A stretch of 64,000 bases of DNA from Adiantum capillus-veneris (GCA_014529385.2 CM043965.1:60172433-60236432); one strand, 5' to 3'; positions 14,541 through 25,870 are shown, counted from the first letter of the stretch. Numbers and translations: made by a program. The notes: generated by a model from the sequence alone, not told the origin.

Positions 14541-14623
<83 letters not shown>
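14533..14623. repeat. CA microsatellite
   Basis: Some 45 CA repeats follow a short C run at 14521-14532. A minus-strand frame crossing it (14510-14809) begins with a hydrophobic, signal-like stretch but continues into the repeat and is not convincing as a gene. Confidence 0.95.
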
Positions 14624-14625
<2 letters not shown>

Positions 14626-14855
14626 AGAGCTTATTGCGTGTGTTGGCATTAATGTTCCTTCTTGTTGACCCGCATTGTCCCCTCAGCTTGCATCCGCAAG
14701 CCTCCATTTGTGGAGTAGGTCTGTGCATCGCCACCAGCATTGAAGCCACCACCACCACAACGAGCAACATCACCAGCAATCTGGGGGTCACCATCTTCTT
14801 ACCTACCACACCACTTCTTACTTTGATTTCAATGGAGATGGTTGTGCAAGGTGTT

Positions 14856-14860
<5 letters not shown>

Positions 14861-14920
<60 letters not shown>
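14861..14920. repeat. CT microsatellite
   Basis: Thirty CT units. No adjoining CA run at this locus. Confidence 0.97.
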
Positions 14921-14924
<4 letters not shown>

Positions 14925-15232
14925 AGAGACCTAAAGAAGAATACTTGCATTGTCGTCTTCATCTACCGATAGGTAGATGAAAAAAAAGCTTGCGAGCCAA
15001 GGCGACAGTTGTGGGATGAGTTCCAAGACACTGTGGCCCGCCACCCACACTTCAAGATCAGTATTACCAATGCCATAGGTGTAATTCAAGGGTAAATAGC
15101 ACTTAGCATAGCGCTCGCAATTCAGAGGTGACAGGTCAGCATGTGTAGTCTGTGGCTGGGCAACTGGAAGAAGTCTAAGGTGTTCCACTCGCGGAAGGGA
15201 GATGAATGCCAACCTCACCCACCGGTGGTACA

Positions 15233-15265
<33 letters not shown>

Positions 15266-15273
15266 CTATCTAT

Positions 15274-15340
<67 letters not shown>

Positions 15341-15440
15341 GCATAGGGAACACCCGCATAAATCTACCGGACTCAAAAGGTATTGACATGAGTCTGGGGG
15401 AGGGGCCGGAATACCTCCCCCCATTATAATAATATATATG
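15233..15440. repeat. Compound CT/TA/GT microsatellite plus dispersed end signature
   Basis: CT (15233-15249), TA (15249-15265), a short TATC tract and GT (15277-15337) are followed about 50 bp later by 'gggggaggggccgg' and 'cctcccccc', then TA-rich sequence to 15440. The inverted GGGGGAGG/CCTCCCCC arms and TA-rich end also occur near 23810 and, weakly, near 25965. In each case the signature follows a CT-rich microsatellite, so this is probably one dispersed element family. Confidence 0.7.
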
Positions 15441-16620
15441 TAGTGCTGGATGAGTCCCATTGTGACTTGAGAGTGTGTACCAAGTCTATCCAAATCATTG
15501 CCAAAACTGTTTGAGTAGCTTGAGACGATGAGGTAGACTAAATCAAGAGACAAAGTCAAGAGCTTTGGGAATAAAGGAACATAAAAACCCCAAAATTGTG
15601 AGCTGGCAATTGGAGCTTAATTTTTGTGCTGACTCCTGCACCTAAATCGTGTGATTTTTGATGGCATGATGAATTTGTAGGTGGTTGAATTACCTCAATG
15701 TTCACTTTGCAGTGCTCACTACATATCCATGAAAGAGAGAACAGAGAGAGAACTGCGCAGTGCTTTCTACCGGAAGCACTTTGGACATGACATGTGGGGG
15801 GGGGGGATTTGCCAAAAACCCTCATGTTTTTATACTTAGTATAGAAAGATATAGAAGTTGGCAGTACCAAGTGAGGGTGCCGCTTTTCAAATTTTGCTCC
15901 ACCTCTCTCTTGGTATGCACTTGATACATGAAATTCACAAAAAAAACCTTTGTATTTATTTTGTACATAACTATGGTTTTGACACATTTGGATCTCGGAA
16001 TGAGGAGAGGTAGGAACAAACCCTATGGAAAAAAAAAATCATTGGATGTTGATTTTACATGACGGTCACTACCTGACAATCACTCTACAAGTGAAGAGTA
16101 AAGGTCAATAGTGAAAGAGAGGGGAATCTTATGCATTATTGAGTTGGAGTCAACACAATATTATCAAATTCAAGCATAATTCACTTGTGGACACAAGGCT
16201 TGCACATGAAGTCTAATTGGAAATTTTTTTTTGCAGCAAGGTTGTAGGCATTGAGCTGGTCTTTTTGCCCCTATTTTTTTTATTCTTTTTGAAGCTACGG
16301 TTTGGGAAATATGGCCGAAACGGTGGAGCCTATCTGTCCACATGGGAAGAAATTAAGATTATCCAACTCCACACACACATTTTCTTATAGTTTTCTCAGC
16401 GTTATTTCTCTATTTTCTCTTATTTTATCAAAATTCTCTCACATATTCTAAGAAAGCTCTTGGACTCAAGCTATGGAAGGTGGCATGGAGACAAAGCTCG
16501 CCATGATGAAGGCGATTAGGAGGAAATTGGTCAATAAGCAGGGCACATAGAGATCTCTCATTGGGGGAATGCCTCTAGCTGAGGTTACTTTGTAATAACT
16601 CCTCTTACTCATAATCTCTT
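15441..16620. other. No gene recognised
   Basis: A minus-strand frame at 15556-15987 (143 codons) has no recognisable motif and I do not call it. A partial copy of the dispersed end signature ('tttttatacttagtatag') lies near 15828-15850. The rest is featureless. Confidence 0.45.
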
Positions 16621-16632
16621 TCCTAATCACTC

Positions 16633-16656
16633 TCTTGGCCTATAAAAGAAGGCCTT
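16633..16656 (+). promoter_or_regulatory. LTR-like core promoter
   Basis: The sequence 'ttggcctataaaagaaggcc' contains a consensus TATA box (16641) between GGCC arms. Almost the same 20 bases occur at 55981-56000 inside a copia LTR, which suggests this too is an LTR promoter. It may drive the plus-strand gypsy element downstream, but I could not define LTR ends here. Confidence 0.5.
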
Positions 16657-18130
16657 CTCTTTTGTAAATGGTGACATATCACACACACACACACTATCCC
16701 ATACACACATACCCATACACCTACACATACACACCCTTGTGCTACATGCTAGTAGCATGAACCCTAATCACATAATCACAACACCACCACCATCACTAGG
16801 CACAAAATGAGCACCATATCTCCACACACTTGTAATAAAGGATTGAAAGGACAATTTCAAGAAAAAGAATGATGGCTACACTCATGATATTCCTCACCAT
16901 CAACTCCCATATCTCAATTATGCCTCTTACGGTCTTGTTCCCTTCTCATCTTCTTAACCTACGCTACCTATTGTATTCATCTTTTGCAAGCAATCACACT
17001 CTATCTTGGTGCCATACCTTGTGTTGCTTGGGATACACTTCATTGTGAGTGTGGTTTATGCTTGTTCTTTCCAAAAAAAATTTTGTTAAGGTGTGTGGAT
17101 TTGCCACCATACACACACTCTCTCTCCCTCGTATATTCCTATCATCTTGCTACTTGCATCTTGAGGTGTGCGGATTTTCCACCTCTTGTATGGGAAGTGA
17201 GCATATGCGCATGTTTCCCTTACCTCATTATCTTCCTTACTACATGCACGAGTAGCAAGCCCATTCTCACTCACTCACCATTCCTCTCACCTTGTTCTCT
17301 GACCACCCCATCCCACACTTGCGTGTGGATCTTGATATTGTTTTCCATGGCATGTTTGGTTGTGTATAGCCATGTGTCCTAGCCGCATTCCAAGTTAGGT
17401 GGTGCCCCTATTGTGTACCTCCCACGATGAGGCTATTGTGCATAGTCTTGGTGTAGAGGCCACCCGGTCTGTTTTGCATTTCCTCCTCTCATTTGGTTCC
17501 CCCACTGAGGAGGGCTCAAGACTCTCTGTTTACAACGCTGAAGATGATGCATGCCATCAATCCTGAACGAGTATCTATAAGATTTTTAAAATTGGAGGGC
17601 TAAAGAAGAGGAGACTGTAGAAGCACTGAAGGCATTTATCAAAGTGCTACTGCCAGGTTCTAGCGTCATCTAGATCCAAGAGGTTAGCTCCCCATCTCAC
17701 ATTGTGCTAATCACAAATCAAGAGCATCAAGAGGGAGGGCTACAAAATGTCATCATTGTTGTCAACCAAAACATTCTGTCAATGAGTGCCGACAAAGGAG
17801 GTGAAGAAAGAACGGTGAGTTTTGATTTTGAGAACCGCATCAGCACTCACATCAGTAAGATTTTGTATACCACCAAGTGTTTTCTATCCAACGGTCAGAG
17901 AAGAGTCGTCAACTACATCAACCACAAAGTCCAAGCCACAAAGACTAAAGGATTTGGTGGAAGCAATGCCTACGCTCTCTCTAGGCCTAGAGAGTTCAAG
18001 TGAAGTACGACCACCCAAGCATTGCCGCCGCATGCAAAACGAAAATTTGATTGAGGTAGACTCTTCTCACCCTGTCTATTTTGAACCCAGTAAGGAGGAT
18101 TATGTGGACTTCAACAAGAGGTAGAGGCCT
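16657..18130 (+). other. Probable retroelement leader, no confirmed gene
   Basis: Short CA-rich tract at 16681-16735. Open frames at 16984-17382 and 17704-18124 have no recognised domain. The segment probably contains the rest of an LTR and the untranslated leader of the gypsy element whose gag starts near 18538. No clear primer-binding site was found. Confidence 0.4.
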
Positions 18131-18203
18131 GTGGTGAAGGTGTCACCTTGTCAAAACTTTAGGTATGCAACTCTAGGGGTCAAAGTCTTGGCCTACACCC
18201 AAC

Positions 18204-18425
18204 ATGGATAATAACAATAGGCCAGAAGTCTTTCCTTTCTGTTTCTTGCAACACATGCATGTAAACGTGTACATTGATAGTAGGATATTCTACCAGCAAA
18301 AGATTGTTTTCCTATTCGGAGCAGAGATTCTTGATGAAATCCTTAGATCCCCACATCCCATCATGTTTCTCCTTCTTGATTGCTACCACTATTTTGATGT
18401 AAGCATCTTTATTCTATTCTAGCCT
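18204..18425 (+). other. Short leader reading frame, related to the one at 62279-62497, weakly ClpP-like
   Basis: This 72-codon frame contains YIDSRIFYQQKIVFLFGAE and ends FDVSIFILF. The frame at 62279-62497 has the same layout (ISRKIHFQQRIVFLFGPE ... FDVSVVIL). Both carry a GAT|GTAAGC sequence near the end that could be a splice donor. The SR...RIVFLFG pattern resembles the first strand region of ClpP-family proteases (typically ...R+++FLG...), but there is no catalytic Ser or His. Just upstream, another frame reads RYATLGVKVLAYTQ, similar to RYIPPGSILIAYGQ before the second copy. Function unknown; a captured exon or a conserved leader ORF are both possible. Confidence 0.4.
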
Positions 18426-18537
18426 TGCACTCTTCTTAGCTCCTGCTCAAGTTTTCCACCCATGTATAAACCTTCATGAATCACTAAGTCATTCCAAAAA
18501 AAAGAAATTGCGATTGTCTGCTCATTGATTTACTATC

Positions 18538-19830
18538 ATGGCAAGTGTCTCTTTTCCCACATTCAATGGCAAGAAGGGAGAAGATGTCACCACCCGATTT
18601 TTTGGATAGCTTTGACATCGCTTGTGTGGTTTCCACCAACAAGGATGATGACACCTCACGACTACAAATTTTTCCTCTACTAATGAAAGTAGAGGTGAAG
18701 TCTTGGTACAATGCTTTGCCCCAAGCTACCAAGGATGCATGGACCTACTACGTGCTGCATTTGTGAAGAGGTTTGGTGGAGGCACAACCTCAAATTAGTT
18801 ATGGCAGCTTCTGATAGAGTTAAAGCAGGGAAGTCTGCTAGAGTATGCCACTTATGAATCCAAGTTTGTGGATTTGTGGGAGCGATGGATTGCCTCGCTA
18901 GAGGAATGTGAAGGAGCACCTAATTTCTTGAACAAAGACAGTTTCATTGCTAGCCTCTAGTCGCCGCTTAAAGAGAAGGTGAATGGGAGATTCCCTGCAA
19001 CATATAAGTTGGTAGTGAAAGTAGCTCGCCTTCACAACAAGAAGTTTCATATGCAAGCAAGAGTCAACAAGTCAAAGGAATCAAGCTCAGTCCAACTAGC
19101 CCCAGTGACTTCAACAGCCACTCTGAGAACATAACCACAAGAGGCATCAGAAGAGCAACAAGAAATGTTGAGTCGCATCATTACTGAGTTTGAGTATCTG
19201 TACATTTGGTGCAACAAGGGCATGCACACAATCGCAATCAAGAGCAAGGGAGAGGACAACAAAGGCAAAAACAATAATACCACTACTACAATTGTGGAGA
19301 GGATGGCCAAGGCATGTATTACTGCCCACACCCAAGGAGGAAAAATTTCAACAAAGGAGCCAAACAAAACCAAGTTTCACCACAAAGGGCAAGACCACCA
19401 CCATCAAGGGCACCACAACAAGCATCACCCATGAAAATCCTACAACCACCCATTCAACCACATCCACAACCTCTCATTCCACTGTTACCCCCACCACCAG
19501 TTGGCAAACAATCAGACAATAAGTGTCATCAGTCTTGAAGGTAAGGGAAAGGAGAAAGTGGAGGAGGATATCAAGGGAGTGGCGAAATGTAAGACCAAGG
19601 TTAAAGGAGTAGATGCCATGGGGGTAAAGCCTACTAGGCATGGTGAATCTTCCCAAAAAGAAGAGAAAATGAAAACTAAAGGGGAATCTAGCAAAAAGCC
19701 ATCCAAGTCACGATGTAAAATTGACAATGTAGATTTCTCTTTGGATGAATGTTCTAAACATATGATTTGGTTCCAGATGTTTCTGTGTAGGACCCAAAAA
19801 TCACTTGGCCCAAGTTACTCCACCTAGCAC
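18538..19830 (+). pseudogene. gag of the Tat-type gypsy element
   Basis: ATG at 18538 opens ASVSFPTFNGKKGED, a typical gag start. After a frameshift near 18600 comes FLDSFDIACVVSTNKDDDT, then FPLLMKVEVKSWYNALP, the conserved gag helix pair with its WY dipeptide. Later YESKFVDLWERW and a zinc-knuckle-like CGEDGQGMYYCPHPR (about 19293-19340) are seen; the knuckle is incomplete. A lysine-rich segment ends near 19730. At least two frameshifts and several stops break the frame. Confidence 0.7.
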
Positions 19831-19917
19831 CTAGGGTGAGGAGACAATGGACAAAGATGGTTAGTACAAGATGACCAAAGCCAAAGATAGTTGGGGCTAT
19901 CTCTGGGAGGAATCTAG

Positions 19918-20535
19918 ATGAAATACTACATGATGGATGCTCACATTAAATTTCAACACATCTCCAATATCTACATTGATGGTGGCGCACAAATATGCAT
20001 CATGAGTGAAAAAATGATGCACCATTTGGGTTTAGAGGTGAGTAGGCCAGCACCATGCCGAGCCAAAATGGCAAATAATGTAAAACTTCAATGTGTTGGT
20101 GTTATAAATGCAGTTAGGATAAAGGCGTTCAACACCGAGGTAGATGTAGACATCTTTGTCATGCCACACAAAGGGGAGGGCTATCCTATCATTCTAGGGA
20201 GGCCTTGTCTTATGGCTATGAGAACTAAGCAGGACTGGGACACCAACATAATCCAAATGAAGGATGCCAAAGATAAGCCAATACTTTATGACATGAAGAT
20301 AGGTCGACAACATGACATGGATCTAGAAACCTCTCTGAACAAGTTTTCTAGTGGTGACTCTTCAACCACTTTAGAGGAGAAGTCAACAGTGAGTAAAGAA
20401 AGTGACAGTAGCATTCAGGCGATGGGGGTCATTCTCAAGGACCCTAAGAAGATGGAGAAACCTAATGCCTCATCATCAAACCAAGGGAAGACACTAGGTG
20501 TACAACCTCTGGTAGAAGCAAGTAAGCTACATTGA
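19918..20535 (+). pseudogene. Aspartic protease domain of the Tat-type gypsy element
   Basis: A 205-codon frame with the retropepsin motif IYIDGGAQICIMS near residues 21-33 (family usual form D-S/T-G-A) and the distal hydrophobic-G motif YPIILGRPCL near residues 88-97. The active-site DGGA instead of DSGA is a substitution to note. The C-terminal third is a low-complexity linker (SSGDSSTTLEEKS). Confidence 0.7.
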
Positions 20536-20545
20536 ATGCTCTCTA

Positions 20546-21600
20546 GTGAGTTATGTGGGAAGGAGCGTGAAGATTATGATGCTAATTAATTTTACCACAT
20601 TGTTCATTGATGAATATGATAAAATCACTGGCATCACAATAGTTCAGCATCACATTAAGCTCAAGGAGGGAAGTAAACCTGTAGTACAGAAGCTCAGGTG
20701 GTTAGGAGTAATTCAACAAGACGCCTTGCTGAAAGAGGTGAGGAAATTTCTAGAAGTAGGTTTTATCTATCGTCTTGAAGACTCAGAGTGGGTTTCTCTA
20801 GTGGTAGTCACACCAAAGAAGAATGGTAACTGGAGGGTTTGTGTTGATTACAAGCCTCTTAATGCAGCCACAAAGAGGGACCATTTTCGTCTTCCTTTCC
20901 AAGATGAAATTCTCAATGAGGTAGTAGGACATGAGCACTACATGATATGTGATGGATACTCAGGCTACTTACAAATTATCATCACTGAAGAAGATCAAAA
21001 GAAGACAACCTTCATCACACCATGGGGATGTTTTTCTTACAGAGTTATGCCTTTTGGTCTCACCAATGCTCCAGCCACTTTTCAGTGCTATGTGACATTT
21101 GTTTTGCAGCCATTATTTGGAAAATCAATCCGTGTTTTTTATTGATAACTTTTGTATCTATAGCTCCTGCTCTCATTTGGAGAAAGTTTATGAAGTTCTA
21201 GCTAGACTGTAAGCTTTGGGTGGCCAACTCAATGTGGAGAAATGCCACATTGGTGAAAGAAAGGTTACTCTTCTTGGCCATGTGATCTCTACCAAGGGCA
21301 TTGAAGCTGACCCAAGCAAGGTTCAAGACTTGGTGGCCTTGACCTCTCCCACCACAACAAAGCAGTTGGTCTCTTTTATTCAAAAGGTGAGGTATTTGAG
21401 TAGATTCATTCACCTGCTCTCTCAAGTGGTTCTCCCTTTACAAGAAGTTACCCATCAAGAGATCTTCACTTGGAGTGAAGAAAATGAATAACAATTCAAT
21501 GAGGTAAAACAAATTCTAGCCTCACTTCCCACCATTGCACCTCCAAAGTGGGATGAGCCATTTCATGTAAACCCTAGTGTCAACAATGACACACTTGGAG
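20546..21600 (+). pseudogene. Reverse transcriptase of the Tat-type gypsy element
   Basis: Motifs in order are VCVDYKPLN, MICDGYSGYLQI (motif A aspartate kept) and RVMPFGLTNAPATFQ. After a one-base shift near 21130 comes FIDNFCIYS in place of the usual F/Y-x-D-D, so the second catalytic aspartate is asparagine. The thumb and connection continue with LLGHVIS and RYLSRFI to 21490. A stop at 21489 precedes QFNEVKQILASLP. Frameshift, stops and D-to-N make it inactive. Confidence 0.8.
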
Positions 21601-22280
21601 CGATATTGATGCAAAAGGATCCTCAAACTTCTTTCATGCGTCCTATTTACTTCTCTAGTCGCATGATGAATCCATCAGAAAAGGCATACATGACAGTGGA
21701 GCACATGGCACTTGCATTAATGTTTTCTACCACCAAATTTTTCTTGTATTTATTGTCTAGACCATTCATAATATTAGCAATGGAAGAAGTATTTCCTTAT
21801 GTAATGCAACACATGGATGTTTCTTCTAGTCATTCCAAATGGCTCACAAGGTTGCAAGAGTTTGACTACACAACGCAAGTGGAGAGCTCCACAAGAGCCA
21901 GTCTAGGAGGCATTCTCACCCATTGCCACTATGAAAAGAAGCTGAAAATGAGGATTAGTGACAAGGAAGTAACACATGTGTTGGAATTCCCAAAGATAGA
22001 GAGGGCTCACTCTCTTTTCTTTGATGGAGCCTATGTGAGGACAATGGACAAAGCTGTAGTGGGTATTGTCATCTTCAACAAACAAAGGGAAAAGGTATTC
22101 TCTATTGGGCATCTCTTGGATTCCCACTCCAATAATGAAGCAGAGTATGCAGCCTTAATTCTTGGGTTAGAGTGGTGCGTGACACAAGGTATTCAACGGT
22201 TAAATGTATTTGGTGATGCCTTGCTTTTAATAAAACAAATACAAGGAGCTTGTGCTTGTATAAGTCATAGCTTGCTCTAG
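21600..22280 (+). pseudogene. RNase H plus second (archaeal-type) RNase H
   Basis: The first RNase H has NDTLGAILMQ and RPIYFSSRMM followed by YMTVEHMALAL. The glutamate of the usual 'EKE' is kept as E in VEH. A second RNase H follows with LFFDGAYVRT, NNEAEYAALILGLEW and FGDALLLIKQIQG, giving the D-E-D catalytic set. The frame ends at 22280 where a 127-bp duplication shifts it. Confidence 0.78.
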
Positions 22281-22527
22281 CTAGAGAGAAATACAAGATG
22301 TTCCAGTGGTGGGTGCTATCAAGTTGAAGCTGCCTCTCTTCCAAGGTAGCAATGATATCAATTACATCATGTTCCTTGAGCACAAAATCAAGAAGCAGAC
22401 GCTCTAGCTAGAGAGAAGTACAAGATGTTCCAGTGGTGGGTGCTATCAAGTTGAAGCTGCCTCTCTTCCAAGGTAGCAATGATATGCCTCACATCATGAG
22501 TTTCTTGGATATAGGAGAGTTTCCTAA
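22274..22527 (+). repeat. 127-bp tandem duplication inside the gypsy element
   Basis: The segment starting 'gctctagctagagagaa' at 22274 repeats at 22401, with nearly identical sequence through 'tcttccaaggtagcaatgat'. Because 127 is not a multiple of three, the duplication destroys the pol reading frame. Confidence 0.9.
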
Positions 22528-23522
22528 AGATCTTACTAAGGGCCAAAAGCAGTGGCTTGTGCGCAAGGCAACAAAATACCACCTTATCAATGACGACCTC
22601 TATTGCAAGGGTAAGGAGCAAATTCTTAGGCGTGTACCTCTCTCTAGAGAAATTCTTAGGCGTGTACCTCTCTCTAGAGAAATTGCAAAAATAATTTCAA
22701 GTTGCCATGATGGTGTTTGTGGAGGGAAATTTGCACTTGACATCACCAATAGGAAGGTTCTACAAGCCGGTTTTGTGTGGCCTAGTTTATAGAGAGATGT
22801 GCATCACTAGCAAAAAACATGCAAAGAGTGTCAGATAGGAGGCTCACATATGAGCCACATACTCCTATAATGTCATATGGACCACTTGAGAAATGGGGAA
22901 TTGATGTCATTGGGCCTTTGCCAAGGAGCCAATCAGGTAAATTGTATATCATCATGGGTGTGGACTACATGACCAGGTGGGCTGAAGCAGTTGCTACCAC
23001 GCGGATTATAGCTAAGAAAGTGGCTAAGTTTGTATCTGAAAACATTTTTTGCCATTTTGGTACTCCTCTTGAAATAATTTCTGACAAGGGACCAGGTTTT
23101 AAAGGAGACCTGGTAGGAGAGATGAGGGAGAAGCTAGGTATCTCACGATGACACTCAACTCCCTACTACCCACAATGCAATGGTTTGGTAGAAAAGGTAA
23201 ATGGTATGATCTGCAAGATCATCAGTAAACATGTAAACAATCACAAAAGCAATTGGGACAAGCATCTTATGGCTTCACTTTGGGCTTATCGCACTTTTTT
23301 TGCACATCCCTTGGGTTCACTCCATATCACTTGGTGTATGGTAAGGAGGCCATTTTACCCATTGAAGTACAATTGGCTAGTCTCAGGGTGCTAGCTGGGC
23401 AGATGGAACATTGTAATGCTCATCTCCATAACCACATTCTTGATCTAGAGAGGCTTCAACTAGACAAAGAAGATGCTATCAACTATTATGCTCAAGAAAG
23501 GTATGTTGGTCCTAAGGTATGA
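22433..23522 (+). pseudogene. Integrase of the Tat-type gypsy element
   Basis: The zinc-binding H2C2 region reads HDGVCGGKFALDI ... CKECQIGG, and the two histidines are partly degraded. The core starts KWGIDVIGPLPRS (first D) and continues MGVDYMTRWAEAV, then IISDKGPGFKGD (second D), then GLVEKVNGMI (E). After a frameshift near 23290 comes FTPYHLVYGKEAILPIEV, the usual start of the C-terminal region. Stops near 22791 and 23150 and frame changes break it. Confidence 0.8.
22623..22684 (+). repeat. 30-bp in-frame tandem duplication
   Basis: Ten codons (ILRRVPLSRE) are repeated exactly once. The frame is preserved, unlike the neighbouring 127-bp duplication. Confidence 0.92.
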
Positions 23523-23565
23523 TAACAGGTTTGCCACTTGGAAGGATAAAAGTTCACACTAGTCG

Positions 23566-23683
23566 GTAGATCTATATTGTAGTCTATATTATAAAAAAAA
23601 GGGGAAGAGATTCCCAAAACCTGACGAGGTTTTGGGAATCTCTTCCCCTTTTTTTCATAATATAGACTACAATATAGATCTAC
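23566..23683. repeat. Near-perfect inverted repeat, 57-bp arms, 4-base loop
   Basis: Arm 23566-23622 and arm 23627-23683 are reverse complements with a single mismatch that I can find; the loop is 'gacg'. The stem includes 'ggggaagagattcccaaaac' and its complement. It would form a very stable hairpin in DNA or RNA. It lies 45 bp after the gypsy integrase remains and 25 bp before a CTT/CT tract. It could be a foldback element, a MITE remnant, a small-RNA precursor or a palindrome formed during repair. Confidence 0.93.
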
Positions 23684-23708
23684 TAGCCATTGTGACTTCT
23701 ATCTCAAG

Positions 23709-23860
23709 TTCTTCTTCTTTGTCTTCTTCTTCTTCTTCTTCTTCTCTCTCTCTCTCTCTCTCTCTGCCGGATGTCCTCCTTCTCCTATAAAGGACTTGAC
23801 ACATGTCAGGGGGAGGGCCGTAATTCCTCCCCCTTTTTATACTTAGTATAGATAGACATA
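23709..23860 (+). repeat. CTT/CT tract and dispersed end signature
   Basis: CTT repeats (23710-23744) pass into CT repeats (to 23765). About 45 bp later come 'cagggggagggccg' and 'cctcccccttttt', then 'tatacttagtatagata'. This is the clearest copy of the signature also seen at 15383-15440 and 25955-26012. Confidence 0.75.
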
Positions 23861-25340
23861 TATTTCATTCTACTAACATTTACCAAATATGAAGAAGATT
23901 GAAAACCTAAAGGGTTTGTCAGTGTCTTTAAAGATCCCTTGCAAGAACCTTAGAACCTCCATCAATGATCACACATCCTTAGTGCTCAGGCCCAAAAATG
24001 TGCTTTATATGTCACTGTGTGTCACCCTAAGTCAAATTGTCTATATCACAATTGTGACATGTACCAATGTCTTTATAACACCTTGTCCAATCTTTCAATG
24101 CAGATAGGCTTGAAGTCAGTTATGTGAGGAATACTAAAACTAAATACGTCAAAATATGTATAAAAACAAAAGAGGGAAGTTAAACCAACGTATTGAGGTA
24201 CTTGTCTTATATACACCACTGAAGTGGTTTTGTGTTGACTGGTTTGCCAATTAATCAAATCTAACTCTACTCATACCACCCGCTTCACTATTTTAGTACA
24301 ACGCCTTTTCATTGCACAATGCTCGAAGCATGTTAGCCCAAAATAAGATGTCGGAGCATGTATGGCATTGTGCACCTTTAAATTTTTTTGAATAATTGCA
24401 TAAATAAAAAATTATGGAGTAAGGTCCTTGAAAAGACTCAAGCAAGTGGTACTGAATAAAGGTAAAACAAAATGGGCCAAGGTTTCATCTTTATCAATGA
24501 GAGCCTTTTTATACCCTTTGATTTTCTTCATAGCAGATAGCCATGAAGAATACATTCAGTCTTTCATTTCCCCATCCGTATCTTACGTTCAAGCTTCTTC
24601 CTATCTCTTACACTGTTTACAGAAATGGCTTCAAAGATGTTTACATAAAACATGTTTACATCAAAACACATCCTCTTTCACTCTTTTGTTTCTCCATTCG
24701 TATCATACGTTCAGACTTCTTCCTATCTCTTGCACTATTTACACACATGGCTTCAAAGATGTTTACATAAAAAATGTTTACAACAAAACACGTCCTCTTT
24801 CATTTCACTTTCTCATTGCAAGTAAACTGCCTATATTGCAATGTGTACATCCCAGTGAGAGACAAACTCATGCATGCATTGCTAATCACTCTTTAGTCTC
24901 AAAAGGATTTCTAATACTTGCAGTAGTTGACTGAACAAAAAACATTCACAAAATATGAGGCCTTACAAAGCATTGCACACTACATAGTTTACATAATGTA
25001 AGCCCACAAAACTGTCATTAACTTCAAGGTGGTTTGCATACTTTCTCCAAGCTGGACAACATGGATTAAAATTGTTCACAGCAAAACACAGCATTGGCTA
25101 TGCATCTTGAAGCACACACATGCACTTGGTAGAGCAAAGCTGAGAATTCCTTTATGTACTGAAAAGCGATTACATAAACTATCCGCTTCTCTTGAAAAAG
25201 TTTCATGGCCCATATTCTCTACCTTTGTTTGGCTCATCCTTTAGATTCAATTTCACTACCATGCTCATAGATGAAAGAGGGACTCATAGTTCTCAAGGTT
25301 CAAAGGCAAGAAGTGTGTATTTTGTGTATGTTTGTGTGTG

Positions 25341-25342
<2 letters not shown>
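23861..25342. other. No gene recognised; contains a 122-bp duplication
   Basis: A two-copy tandem repeat of period 122 bp covers about 24560-24810. Shared phrases are 'tacgttcaagcttcttccta' at 24584, with its counterpart at 24706, and 'atggcttcaaagatgtttac' in both. The plus-strand frame at 24428-24934 crosses this repeat and has no recognised domain. The rest is featureless. Confidence 0.6.

Positions 25343-25388
<46 letters not shown>
25343..25388. repeat. GA microsatellite
   Basis: About 23 GA units after a short GT tract. On the minus strand it is CT preceding CA, the same order as elsewhere in the window. Confidence 0.95.
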
Positions 25389-25391
<3 letters not shown>

Positions 25392-25423
25392 AAGCTTGAG
25401 GCCTATATAAAACATTAGAAGAG

Positions 25424-25858
25424 ATGGACTATCGTGACATTCAAATGAGAGCAGCTATGTGCGGGAGCTTATGCAATGTGATGAGCTATGGAGAAGGCCA
25501 GGTAGCAGGTGCCATGGTGGCACTTAACACCACATATCAAATAGAAGCGGGGAGTGATCAGAACGTTCAAAACCAAGCTAGCCCTTCTCATAACCATCAT
25601 CAACAGCAGCACCAGCACCATCGTCAACAAAATGACCATAGTCTGCTGCCATTCTGCCATCATACTTGGAAGTCAGCACTTGTGCAAGCAATGCAAGCCT
25701 TCAACCAATTTCACCATAGAGTTGAAACAAAGCATGGCCGAAGGGGAAAGGAGAAGGGGAACGACAGAGGGCGGGTGAGGGAGGGGGAGGCCACAATGCA
25801 AGCCTTCAACCAATTTCACCATGGAGTTGAAAAACAGCATGGCCGAAGGGCAAAGGGT

Positions 25859-25870
<12 letters not shown>
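25424..25870 (+). other. Uncertain reading frame with internal duplication
   Basis: The frame starts ATG at 25424 and contains a His/Gln-rich stretch (HNHHQQQHQHH, residues 56-66). A repeated segment follows: MQAFNQFHH at about residues 90-98 recurs at about 124-132, each followed by a charged HGRR. It then enters a CT microsatellite. I recognise no family. The duplication (about 25689-25749 and 25796-25855) is real sequence, but coding status is doubtful. Confidence 0.25.

Larger units (their letters stand above)
18538..23522 (+). mobile_element. Ty3/gypsy retrotransposon, Tat-type, decayed
   Basis: Gag, protease, reverse transcriptase, RNase H, a second RNase H and integrase follow in the usual gypsy order on the plus strand. 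The second, archaeal-type RNase H between RNase H and integrase is known from the Tat lineage (Ogre/Retand and relatives). Multiple frameshifts, stops, a 127-bp and a 30-bp internal duplication, and a changed RT active site show that the copy is dead. Flanking LTRs could not be paired by eye. Confidence 0.85.

Noticed and set aside
14510-14809. Minus-strand frame with a hydrophobic, signal-peptide-like start
   Set aside because: After about 60 residues it becomes pure microsatellite translation; no homologous domain and no supporting second exon.
15556-15987. 143-codon minus-strand frame
   Set aside because: No motif, no conserved composition, and it crosses a copy of a dispersed repeat signature.
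16984-17382. 132-codon Cys/Leu-rich plus-strand frame
   Set aside because: It lies in a probable LTR/leader and contains a local duplication; the composition follows the CT-rich base content.
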